The notes under the pieces are model-generated. The model saw only the letters and a list, made by a program, of their open reading frames with translations. It was not told where the DNA came from and searched no databases. Positions 51,078 to 59,020 of a DNA stretch of 64,000 nucleotides are shown piece after piece. Each line of letters opens with the position of its first letter. Position 1 is the stretch's first letter. The stretch comes from an uncultured Collinsella sp. (lineage in GTDB: Bacteria; Actinomycetota; Coriobacteriia; Coriobacteriales; Coriobacteriaceae): assembly GCA_937925715.1 (NCBI GenBank), contig CALAMG010000018.1:1-64000 (forward strand). Direction: 5' to 3'. A program made the translations under genes and the position numbers.

Positions 51078-51927
51078 ATTTGAGTTCAAGAAGGGCAAGA
51101 TGGTCCCGTATCCTTCTGGCGCCATCGTTCCCGATCGTGACCTGGGCGAGCGCCCTGCACTCGAGTGCATCCACCTGGGCATTGAGTTCGGTGGCCTTAA
51201 GGCAGTCGACGACTTTAGCCTGACTATCGGCAAGACCGAGATCGCCGGTCTGATCGGTCCCAACGGCGCCGGCAAGACCACGGTCTTCAACCTGCTCACC
51301 AAGGTGTACCAGCCCACGCATGGCACCATCCTGCTCGACGGCGAGGACACCTCGGGTAAGTCGGTCTACCAGGTCAACCGCATGGGTATTGCCCGTACCT
51401 TCCAGAACATTCGCCTATTCAACACCATGACGGTGGAGGATAACGTCAAGGTCGGCCTGCATAACCAGGAGCGTTACTCCGGCTTTGAGGGCGTGCTGCG
51501 CCTGCCGACGTATTGGAAGCACGAGAAGGCCGCCCACGAGCGCGCCATGGAGCTACTGTCCATTTTTGACATGGAGCACCTGGCAAACGAGCAGGCCGGA
51601 TCGCTGCCTTACGGCGCTCAGCGTCGTCTGGAAATCGTCCGCGCGCTTGCCACCAACCCCAAGCTGCTGCTGCTCGACGAGCCTGCCGCCGGCATGAACC
51701 CGTCCGAGACCGCGGAGCTCATGGAGAACATCGTTAAGATTCGCGACACCTTCGGCATCGCCATCATGCTTATCGAGCACGACATGTCGCTCGTCATGAA
51801 TATATGCGAGGGTATCTGCGTGCTTAACTTTGGCAAGGTCATCGCCAAGGGCACGGCCGAGGAGATCCAGAACAACGACGCCGTTATCGAGGCGTATCTG
51901 GGCAAGCAGGATAAGGGGGAGAACTAA
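51067..51927 (+). CDS. livG: Branched-chain amino-acid ABC transporter ATP-binding protein LivG
   Basis: A 286-residue ABC ATPase with Walker A GPNGAGKTT (near 63-71), signature LPYGAQRRLEI (near 180-190, a LivG-type variant of LSGGQ), Walker B LLLLDEPAAGM and the switch His in MLIEHDMSLV. The ~30-residue N-terminal extension (SKFEFKKGKMVPYPSGAIVPDRD) is unusual for LivG. AGGAGG lies 9 bases before the ATG, inside the livM end. It dimerises with LivF to drive import. Confidence 0.94.
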   Translation: MPSKFEFKKGKMVPYPSGAIVPDRDLGERPALECIHLGIEFGGLKAVDDFSLTIGKTEIAGLIGPNGAGKTTVFNLLTKVYQPTHGTILLDGEDTSGKSVYQVNRMGIARTFQNIRLFNTMTVEDNVKVGLHNQERYSGFEGVLRLPTYWKHEKAAHERAMELLSIFDMEHLANEQAGSLPYGAQRRLEIVRALATNPKLLLLDEPAAGMNPSETAELMENIVKIRDTFGIAIMLIEHDMSLVMNICEGICVLNFGKVIAKGTAEEIQNNDAVIEAYLGKQDKGEN

Positions 51928-52641
51928 ATGGCAGAGCCGATGCTTTCCGTCTACAACATCAACGTCTGGTACGGCGCTATCCACGCCATCAAGGACATCT
52001 CCTTTAACGTCAACGAGGGCGAGATCGTGGCCCTGATCGGTGCGAACGGTGCCGGCAAGTCCACAACGCTCAAGACTGTCTCGGGCCTGCTGCGCTCCAA
52101 GACCGGCTCCATCAAGTTTATGGGCGAGGACATTACCCATACGCCTGCCGACAAGCTGGTGGGCAAGGGCCTGGCTCAGGTCCCCGAGGGCCGTCGTGCC
52201 TTTTTGCAGATGACGGTCGAGGAGAACTTGGAGATGGGCGCCTACACGCAGCCCAAGTCCACGGTGGCTCCGGGCCTGGAGCGCGTCTACGAGCAGTTCC
52301 CGCGCCTGAAGGAACGTCGTCGCCAGGTCGCCGGCACCCTTTCAGGCGGCGAGCAGCAGATGCTCGTTATGGGGCGCGCCCTTATGAGTAACCCCAAACT
52401 GCTCATGCTCGACGAGCCTTCCATGGGTCTGGCACCGATTCTGATCGAACAGATCTTCCAGATTGTCGAGGACTTGCACAAGGCCGGTACCACGGTGCTT
52501 CTGGTCGAGCAAAACGCGCAGATGGCGCTTTCCATCGCCACACGCGGTTACGTGCTCGAGACCGGCAAGATCACCATGACCGGCACTGGTCAAGAGCTGC
52601 TGCACGACGACAACGTCCGCAAAGCTTACTTGGGCGGTTAG
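51928..52641 (+). CDS. livF: Branched-chain amino-acid ABC transporter ATP-binding protein LivF
   Basis: A 237-residue ABC ATPase with Walker A GANGAGKST (37-45), signature LSGGEQQ (near 138-144), Walker B LLMLDEPSMGLAP and the switch His replaced by Gln in VLLVEQNAQ, as is normal for LivF. LAQVPEGRRAFLQMTVEENLEMG is a LivF hallmark. It starts at the base after the livG stop, with AAGGGGG upstream. It ends the liv operon; the terminator is at 52714. Confidence 0.95.
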   Translation: MAEPMLSVYNINVWYGAIHAIKDISFNVNEGEIVALIGANGAGKSTTLKTVSGLLRSKTGSIKFMGEDITHTPADKLVGKGLAQVPEGRRAFLQMTVEENLEMGAYTQPKSTVAPGLERVYEQFPRLKERRRQVAGTLSGGEQQMLVMGRALMSNPKLLMLDEPSMGLAPILIEQIFQIVEDLHKAGTTVLLVEQNAQMALSIATRGYVLETGKITMTGTGQELLHDDNVRKAYLGG

Positions 52642-52713
52642 GCGGTTCCGCCGTTCTACCGAACGGCGGACCAGTCGACGCTGCGCGGGCACCAGAGCGA
52701 CAGCTTGTCATTC

Positions 52714-52756
52714 AAAGAGGGCGGCATGACCAGAAGGTCTATGCCGCCCTCTTTTC
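52714..52756 (+). terminator. Terminator of the liv operon
   Basis: AAAGAGGGCGGCAT (52714-52727) pairs with ATGCCGCCCTCTTTT (52741-52755) and is followed by CATGCC. The T residues lie in the stem end. Confidence 0.88.
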
Positions 52757-52823
52757 ATGCCAATCTGTTCGCTCTGGTGCCCGCTCGCTGTCCGTCCTCT
52801 GCCTGCGGCGTTGGAGGTAGTCG

Positions 52824-52849
52824 TTGGGGACGTTTTCCTTCGTCCCCAC
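52824..52849. repeat. GGGGACG hairpin in the livF-cutC gap
   Basis: GGGGACG and CGTCCCC pair around TTTTCCTT, extended by TTGG/CCAA at the base with one mismatch. It belongs to the family of GGGACAG/GGGGACG hairpins seen in five intergenic sites of the window. The remainder of 52642-52935 shows no gene. Confidence 0.55.
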
Positions 52850-52935
52850 CAAATCATTTTGCTCTGTCATGCGGGTTGGTTTTTAAAGTGCGACAATGCC
52901 GTGTGGAAATAGAAATGTCATCTGGGGGTCTATCT

Positions 52936-53613
52936 ATGGTGTACGAGTTTTGTGCCGAGAACTTTGAGCGGGTGCCGGCGGCTATCGATGCCGGTGCAAG
53001 GCGTATCGAGCTGTGCGACAACCTTGCCGTTGGTGGCACCACGCCTTCGGCCGGCGTTATCAGCGCTACGACCAACTATGTCCACGAGCACGATGCACGG
53101 GTGATGTGCATGATTCGCCCGCGTGGCGGCGACTTTCACTACGACCAGGACGAGCTGCGTATGATGGAGATGGACCTGGGCCTTGCCGTAAGCGCCGGCG
53201 TTGACGGCTTGGTCTTTGGCTGCTGCAAGCCCTGCGCTGGCGGATGGGCGCTCGACGAGCTTACGCTTGGCGCCCTCGTGATGGCTGCGGGCTGCGCGAC
53301 CGAGGAATGTAAGCGTGAGCCCATCGACATCACCTTCCACATGGCATTTGACCAGCTCTCGCCCGAGGCTCAGCTCGACGCGATTGACACACTCGCCGAC
53401 TGCGGCATCACACGCATCCTGACGCATGGTGGCGCTGCCGGTACGCCGATCGAGGACAACTTCGAAAACCTGGCCCGCTTGATCGAGTATGCGGGCGACA
53501 GCTTGACCATCCTTCCCGGCGGCGGCATTTCCACGGCCAACCGCGATACCGTGGCGGCGGCACTGGGCGTCTCCGAGCTCCATGGCACAAGGATCGTACC
53601 GCTGGAGGTGTAG
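52936..53613 (+). CDS. cutC: CutC family protein (copper homeostasis)
   Basis: A 225-residue TIM-barrel CutC. It starts VYEFCAENFERVPAAIDAGARRIELCDNLAVGGTTPS, the conserved N-terminus, and has MIRPRGGDFHY and THGGAAGTPIEDN. CutC was linked to copper tolerance in E. coli, but the biochemical role is still unsettled. The frame opens upstream at 52705, yet ATG 52936 lies 7 bases after GGGGG and gives the normal start. A GTG-started GalT-like gene follows 3 bp after the stop, so the two share an operon. Confidence 0.93.
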   Translation: MVYEFCAENFERVPAAIDAGARRIELCDNLAVGGTTPSAGVISATTNYVHEHDARVMCMIRPRGGDFHYDQDELRMMEMDLGLAVSAGVDGLVFGCCKPCAGGWALDELTLGALVMAAGCATEECKREPIDITFHMAFDQLSPEAQLDAIDTLADCGITRILTHGGAAGTPIEDNFENLARLIEYAGDSLTILPGGGISTANRDTVAAALGVSELHGTRIVPLEV

Positions 53614-53616
53614 CCC

Positions 53617-54417
53617 GTGGCGCTTGTATTCGATGTTCAGCAGGCGAGCGGCAAGCCCGACGACAACCGTCGCCCCGGTACCGCGTGCCCCTTTTGCAAC
53701 ACGGAGGGGCTCACCAACATCATCCAGCGCGACGGTGACTGCATCTGGCTCGAGAATAAGTTCAAAACCCTGCGCGCCACCCATCAAACCGTGCTGATCG
53801 AGTCGGCCGATCACGATGCCGACCTGGTGACCTATGAGCCGGATGAACTCCACCATGTGATGCGGTTTGCTCTGGGTTGCTGGCGGCGGATGATCGACTC
53901 GCAGCAGTATCGAAGCGTGCTCATGTACAAGAACAAGGGTCCGCTTTCGGGCGGCAGTCTGGTCCATCCGCACATGCAGATTGTGGGTTTGGAGCAGGAA
54001 GACGGCTATGCTTCGCTGGTTTCCGCCAATTTCGAAGGTATCAATGTCTGGCAACAGGGGAGAATCTCGGTCAATATCTCAACCGAACCGATCATGGGGT
54101 TCTTTGAGATCAACGTTTCAGCTCCGCAGGGAATCGCCGCCAGCGATGACACGAGAGACCAAGCCGAGGCGGATCTCTTCGCCGATGCGATCCAGGTAGC
54201 TCTGCGCTATATCCTGAACGAGCACCATGGTGGTCGCGCAGAGTCGTACAACTTGTTCTTCTACCACATGGACGGTCGGACCATTGCCAAGGCGCTGCCG
54301 CGTTGGGTGGTTTCGCCCTACTTTGTCGGGTATCGGCTGGCTCAGGTCAATGCTGAGACCACGCTCGATGTCGATGCGGAGCGACTCCGCGCACATCTGG
54401 AGGCGCTCACATCGTAA
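53617..54417 (+). CDS. DUF4931/GalT-like HIT superfamily protein
   Basis: A 266-residue protein with a zinc-type Cys pair in ACPFCNTE (residues 23-30) and the HIT-like SLVHPHMQIVG motif (near 114-124). Both features occur in galactose-1-phosphate uridylyltransferases and in the DUF4931 group. It probably transfers or hydrolyses a nucleotide-linked phosphate; no sugar genes are close. GTG 53617 has GGAGG at 8 bases, within the cutC end, so the genes are coupled. It converges on the BASS transporter with a 27-bp gap. Confidence 0.78.
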   Translation: MALVFDVQQASGKPDDNRRPGTACPFCNTEGLTNIIQRDGDCIWLENKFKTLRATHQTVLIESADHDADLVTYEPDELHHVMRFALGCWRRMIDSQQYRSVLMYKNKGPLSGGSLVHPHMQIVGLEQEDGYASLVSANFEGINVWQQGRISVNISTEPIMGFFEINVSAPQGIAASDDTRDQAEADLFADAIQVALRYILNEHHGGRAESYNLFFYHMDGRTIAKALPRWVVSPYFVGYRLAQVNAETTLDVDAERLRAHLEALTS

Positions 54418-54444
54418 AGTGAGCGCCCGCACACTGCGGACGGT

Positions 54445-55443
54445 TTAGCGCGCCATTGCATCGCGGCCGGCCTCGACGCGCTTGCGCTGGGCGGCGCGCT
54501 CCTCGCCGGTCAGACGCTCAAAGAAGTGCCCGATAAGCGAGGCGAGCACCTGCTGAAACAACGTTCCACACATGACGGGAAACACAACTTCGCCCGGAAA
54601 GTATTGCGTGGCGATGACGGCGCCCGAAGAGATATTGCGCATGCCGCAGGTAAAGCACATGGTGGTCGTTTCGCTATATGGCAGATGCAGCGCGCGGGCG
54701 ACCAGAATGCCCGCGACAAAACCGCTGATGGCGAACACCAGAATAAAGAGGGCGACTTCCAGGCGCACCGCGTTCATGTGTAGCACGTACTCGCTCATGG
54801 CGGTGGAGTTGGACGCGATGACGCCCATCATCATAAATTTGCAGGCGGGCGAGAGCGCGGGGGAGAGTTTCTCGTGTCCCCAGCCGTGCGTGAGCTCGTT
54901 GATCACGATGCCGAGCACGGCGGGGATGGCAATCATAAAGGCCATGTTCTGCATCATACTCGGCACGTCGATCGAGACGGTGGCGCCCAACAGGAGCTTG
55001 AGCGTGAGCGGAATCGTCACGGGCGATATAACCGAGGACGTCAGGATGATGGTGAGCGCGAGCGGGCCGTTGCCGCCGAACATGCTGATCCACATAAAGG
55101 CAGTGACTGCCACGGGTACGCTGTACTCGAGCACGATGCCGCAGACAAGGTTGGGGTTGGAACCAAAGAACAACGATCCCATGGCATAGGCCGCGATGGG
55201 AATAAGCGCCGCCGAGACCAACAACGCCAGAATCAGGTGCAGCGGACGGTGGAACACCTCGGCTACCTGGTGAAAGGTGTTGCTGAGCGCACCCTGAAAC
55301 GTCATAAAGGCGAAGAGGGCGGGAACAATGGGCTTGAGAACGCCGATCTGTTGAGGAAAGAGCACGCCGAGCGCCACACAAATCGGAACGATGATCTGCA
55401 TATGCCCCGCGAGGAACTTTCCCAGTCCAGCCCATTGCTTCAT
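54445..55443 (-). CDS. Bile acid:sodium symporter family (BASS) transporter
   Basis: A 332-residue membrane protein with about nine hydrophobic segments. The layout PICVALGVLFPQQIGVLKPIVPALFAFMTF... and the C-terminal CFTCGMRNISSGAVIATQYFP fit the BASS superfamily. Members move bile acids, pantothenate, 2-keto acids or other organic anions with sodium. In a gut organism bile acid is possible, but the substrate is not shown by sequence. AAGGGAG lies 11 bases before the ATG. It is divergent from the RecJ fusion gene. Confidence 0.82.
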   Translation of the reverse strand: MKQWAGLGKFLAGHMQIIVPICVALGVLFPQQIGVLKPIVPALFAFMTFQGALSNTFHQVAEVFHRPLHLILALLVSAALIPIAAYAMGSLFFGSNPNLVCGIVLEYSVPVAVTAFMWISMFGGNGPLALTIILTSSVISPVTIPLTLKLLLGATVSIDVPSMMQNMAFMIAIPAVLGIVINELTHGWGHEKLSPALSPACKFMMMGVIASNSTAMSEYVLHMNAVRLEVALFILVFAISGFVAGILVARALHLPYSETTTMCFTCGMRNISSGAVIATQYFPGEVVFPVMCGTLFQQVLASLIGHFFERLTGEERAAQRKRVEAGRDAMAR

Positions 55444-55665
55444 ATGTCCCGTGACTCCCTTTATCCGCGAACTCGTTTGTATGGATATGCTAGACGCTCA
55501 CATGTGTCCGTGCGTCAGAAACGCTCGATTATTTCGAGGCTATTACCGGCATCGTTTACCGAAACCGCGGCATGCTGCGGCGATTTGCGTCCGCGCCGCA
55601 CGGTATAATAAATCCGTTCAACAGATCTGCCTGCCGAAGCGGGCATACACAGAGGACTCATCGCT

Positions 55666-55731
55666 ATGAACCGTGAGAGGTATCGCGGCGACCTGCCCCT
55701 ATCGGGGGTGGGTGCCTATGTCATCGCTTAA
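55666..55731 (+). CDS. Possible 21-codon upstream frame overlapping recJ
   Basis: ATG 55666 follows AGAGGAC and encodes NRERYRGDLPLSGVGAYVIA before a stop at 55729-55731. That stop lies 14 bases inside the recJ coding region, in another frame. It could couple translation to recJ or simply be a false frame. I cannot recognise the peptide. Confidence 0.3.
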   Translation: MNRERYRGDLPLSGVGAYVIA

Positions 55732-58700
55732 GACGACGCATCGCTGGGCGGTCGCTCAGCAAAACCCCGAGCTCGAAAAGGAGCTTTCGGCTGGTCTGGG
55801 CATTCCCGGGCTGGTGGCGCGCATTATGGTCGCGCACGGCATTGGCTCAATCAAAGAGGGCCAATTGTTTTTGACGCCTTCGCTCGATCGCGACTGGGCC
55901 GACCCACTCATTATCCCGGGCATGTCGGTCGTTGCCGACCGCGTCGAGCGTGCTATTCGCAACCACGAGCACATTGCAGTCTTTGGCGATTTTGACGTTG
56001 ACGGTATTACGTCGACCTGCCTGTTGACCGAGGCGCTGCGCACGTTTGGCGCCGATGTCACGCCGTTTATTCCGCATCGCTTTGATGAGGGCTACGGTCT
56101 TTCGCGCGCGGCGCTCGACCGCGTTAACGAGCTCGCTCGCCCCCAGCTGATCGTGACCGTCGATAACGGCATTGCCGCCAAGGAAGAGGTTTCCTATCTG
56201 AAGAGCCTGGGGATCGATTTGGTGGTCACGGACCATCACGAGCCCTCCGATCAGGTGCCGCAGGGCGTACCCCTGACCGACCCTAAGCTCGATGACGATG
56301 GTCCTTCGCGTGAGCTTGCCGGTGCCGGCGTGGCACTCAAGTTGGTGCAAGTCCTGGGCGAACGTCTGGGCAAGCCGTCGTATTGGCGTTCGCTAATCGA
56401 GGTCGCGGCGCTGGGCACCGTGTCCGACATGATGCCGCTCACGCCCGAGAATCGCGCGCTGGTTGCCGAGGGCATCCAGCAGATGCGCGTAACCGCTCGC
56501 CCGGGCTATATCGCGCTTGCCGCGCTCGCCAAGGCGGACCTTTCGAGCATTACGGCGGATGGCCTGTCATTCTCGCTCATTCCCCGCTTAAACGCTGCCG
56601 GTCGCATGGCCGATCCCAAGCTGGCGCTCGACCTGCTGCTTGCCCGCGATCCCATCGAAGCAAGCGCACTGGCGGCTGAGCTCGAGGAAATCAACCGCCA
56701 GCGCCGTGAGATCGAGGCGGAGCTCACGCGCGATGCCATGGCAAAGGTCGAGGAGACCTATGACGGCGGACGCGCGATCGTCGTGGGCGGCGAAGGTTGG
56801 CACGAGGGCGTCAAGGGCATCGTGGCAAGCCGTCTGACCAACCGCTACCACGTGCCGGCGCTGCTGTTCTCGATCGAGGACGGTATCGCGCGCGGCTCTG
56901 GTCGCTCGGTGGGCAAAGTTAACCTGTTTGACGCCATCGAACGCTGTTCCGACCTGATGATTCGTCGCGGCGGACATGCCGGTGCGGTGGGTGTGACCAT
57001 CGAGGCATCCAAGCTCGATGAATTCCGTCGTCGCCTTTCCGCCGTGCTATCGGAGATTCCCGCCGAGGACTTTGAAGACATCGACGAGGTTGCCGCCACG
57101 GTCGACCTTTCCGAACTGAATATCGAGACTATAGAGCAGATTTCCCGTCTTGAGCCGTTTGGCCAGGGCAACAAGGTGCCGCTGCTGGCCGCCGAGGGCG
57201 TGACGATGTGCGATCGCGCCGTGGTGGGCAAAACCGGCGAGCACATGCGCTTTGTGGCGACCGATGGCGCCGCGAGTGTGCCGGCCATTATGTTCCGCGT
57301 GCCGCAAATCGATAAGCTCATCAACTGCGATAGTGCTGTCGACTTGGTGTTCGAGGCCGTTGCCGAGCATTGGCAGGGACGTGTGAAGCCCAAGCTCATG
57401 ATCAAGGATGTTCTGGTCCGTGATACCACGCTGCCCAGCGTCGACGATCCGGCATGCGAGCTTCGCCGTGGCGTGCAGCCGGCGGATTCTGGCCTGCGCC
57501 TGGAGTCGCGTAAACGCGAGACACTCGCCCAGCTTTCTTATACCGAGCTGACGCGCTCGCTTATCCATAGCTTTATAGGCTCGAACCAGCCGCACCGCGC
57601 GCAGGTCGAGGCGCTCGATGCCCTGGCCGATCACCAAAGTGTTCTGGCCGTTATGGGAACGGGGCGCGGCAAGTCGCTCATCTTCCATGTGCATGCCGCG
57701 CGCGAGGCGGTTCTTCGCGGGCGTGCGAGCATCTTTGTCTATCCGCTGCGCGCGCTCGTTGCCGACCAGGCCTATCACCTCTCGTCGACGATGGCCGCGC
57801 TCGGCATTGGCGTCGGCGTGTTGACCGGCGAGACCGTGGAGGCGGCGCGCGATGACGTGTTCGCCGGTCTAGCTTCGGGCCGCACCGGTATCGTGCTCAC
57901 GACACCCGAGTTCCTGTCTATCCACCGTGACCGTTTCGCGCGTTCGGGCCGCATCGGCTTTGTCGTTATCGATGAGGCGCACCACGCCGGCCTTGCCAAG
58001 GGCGGCGACCGTAGCGCCTATCTCGACATGCCCGATATCCTCAAAGCCCTGGGCGACCCGGTCGTTATGGCTGCGACGGCCACCGCGACGGCTCCGGTCG
58101 TGGCCGAGCTTGCCCGCATGTTGCCGATCACTCACACGGTGGTTGACGAGACGGTGCGCGAGAACCTGCAGCTCGAGGACGACCGCGACCTTGCGAGCCG
58201 CGAGAACCGTTTGGTGTCGATCGTGGCGACGGGGGAGAAGACCGTCATTTACGTCAATTCGCGTGATCAGTCCGTGGCGCTTGCCAAGACACTACGCAAA
58301 CGCGTTCCCGACTGTGCGACCCGTATCGCGTTCTATAACGCTGGCCTTACGCGCACCGACCGCCATCGCGTAGAGGAGGCGTTTCGAGACGGCAGCCTCA
58401 GCTGCATCGTCTCGACATCCGCCTTTGGCGAGGGCGTCAACCTGCCCGATATTCGCCATGTCGTGCTCTATCACATGCCGTTTGGCGGCATTGAGTTTAA
58501 CCAGATGAGCGGCCGCGCCGGTCGCGATGGCCGGCCCGCCGTGATCCATCTACTCTATTCGTCGCGCGACGCCCGTATTAACGAGCGCCTACTCGACTGC
58601 TATGCGCCCGAGCGCGACGAGCTTGTCACGCTCTATCGCGCGCTGCAGACCATGTGGCGCTCCAACCGCGGCAAGACCGGGGACGATTCCTTTAGTGCGA

Positions 58701-59005
58701 GCGATATCGACATCGCGCAGATGTGCCTTGCCATCGATGCTCGCACGCCGGTCGACGAGCGCTCGGTGGAAAGTGGCCTGGGAATCTTCGAAGAGCTTGG
58801 TTTCTGTCGAGTTTCGGGGTTTGACGACACCCGTCGCATCGCGATGGCCAAAAACCCCGGCCGCGTGCAATTGAGCAGGTCAATTCGCTATTTGGAGGGC
58901 TTGCGCTCGCGCATGGAGTTCTCGGCTTTCCGGAGTTGGGCGCTCGATTCGTGCGCTTCTGATATGCTAGCCAAAGTTAACCGCCCGATCGTACCGCGGG
59001 CCTAG
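55718..59005 (+). CDS. recJ: RecJ nuclease fused to a RecQ-like helicase
   Basis: A 1095-residue protein joining two enzymes. The first half is RecJ, the 5'-3' single-strand DNA exonuclease: FGDFDVDGITST (motif I), TVDNGIAA (motif II), TDHHEPS with the DHH triad near 171-173, and the DHHA1 signature RRGGHAGAVGV. The second half, from about 620, is a RecQ-type superfamily 2 helicase: Walker A GTGRGKS (near 647), DEAHH (near 751), TATATAPV and QMSGRAGRDGR. RecJ and RecQ normally act together as separate proteins at stalled forks, and here they are fused. The frame opens at 55673, but ATG 55718 has GGGGG at 9 bases. Confidence 0.9.
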   Translation: MSSLKTTHRWAVAQQNPELEKELSAGLGIPGLVARIMVAHGIGSIKEGQLFLTPSLDRDWADPLIIPGMSVVADRVERAIRNHEHIAVFGDFDVDGITSTCLLTEALRTFGADVTPFIPHRFDEGYGLSRAALDRVNELARPQLIVTVDNGIAAKEEVSYLKSLGIDLVVTDHHEPSDQVPQGVPLTDPKLDDDGPSRELAGAGVALKLVQVLGERLGKPSYWRSLIEVAALGTVSDMMPLTPENRALVAEGIQQMRVTARPGYIALAALAKADLSSITADGLSFSLIPRLNAAGRMADPKLALDLLLARDPIEASALAAELEEINRQRREIEAELTRDAMAKVEETYDGGRAIVVGGEGWHEGVKGIVASRLTNRYHVPALLFSIEDGIARGSGRSVGKVNLFDAIERCSDLMIRRGGHAGAVGVTIEASKLDEFRRRLSAVLSEIPAEDFEDIDEVAATVDLSELNIETIEQISRLEPFGQGNKVPLLAAEGVTMCDRAVVGKTGEHMRFVATDGAASVPAIMFRVPQIDKLINCDSAVDLVFEAVAEHWQGRVKPKLMIKDVLVRDTTLPSVDDPACELRRGVQPADSGLRLESRKRETLAQLSYTELTRSLIHSFIGSNQPHRAQVEALDALADHQSVLAVMGTGRGKSLIFHVHAAREAVLRGRASIFVYPLRALVADQAYHLSSTMAALGIGVGVLTGETVEAARDDVFAGLASGRTGIVLTTPEFLSIHRDRFARSGRIGFVVIDEAHHAGLAKGGDRSAYLDMPDILKALGDPVVMAATATATAPVVAELARMLPITHTVVDETVRENLQLEDDRDLASRENRLVSIVATGEKTVIYVNSRDQSVALAKTLRKRVPDCATRIAFYNAGLTRTDRHRVEEAFRDGSLSCIVSTSAFGEGVNLPDIRHVVLYHMPFGGIEFNQMSGRAGRDGRPAVIHLLYSSRDARINERLLDCYAPERDELVTLYRALQTMWRSNRGKTGDDSFSASDIDIAQMCLAIDARTPVDERSVESGLGIFEELGFCRVSGFDDTRRIAMAKNPGRVQLSRSIRYLEGLRSRMEFSAFRSWALDSCASDMLAKVNRPIVPRA

Positions 59006-59020
59006 GGGAAGGGGACCTCG

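Noticed and set aside
49083..51350. 755-codon minus-strand frame antisense to livH, livM and livG
   Set aside because: The Asp/His/Gly-rich translation is typical of antisense codon shadows; the plus strand has a complete liv operon.
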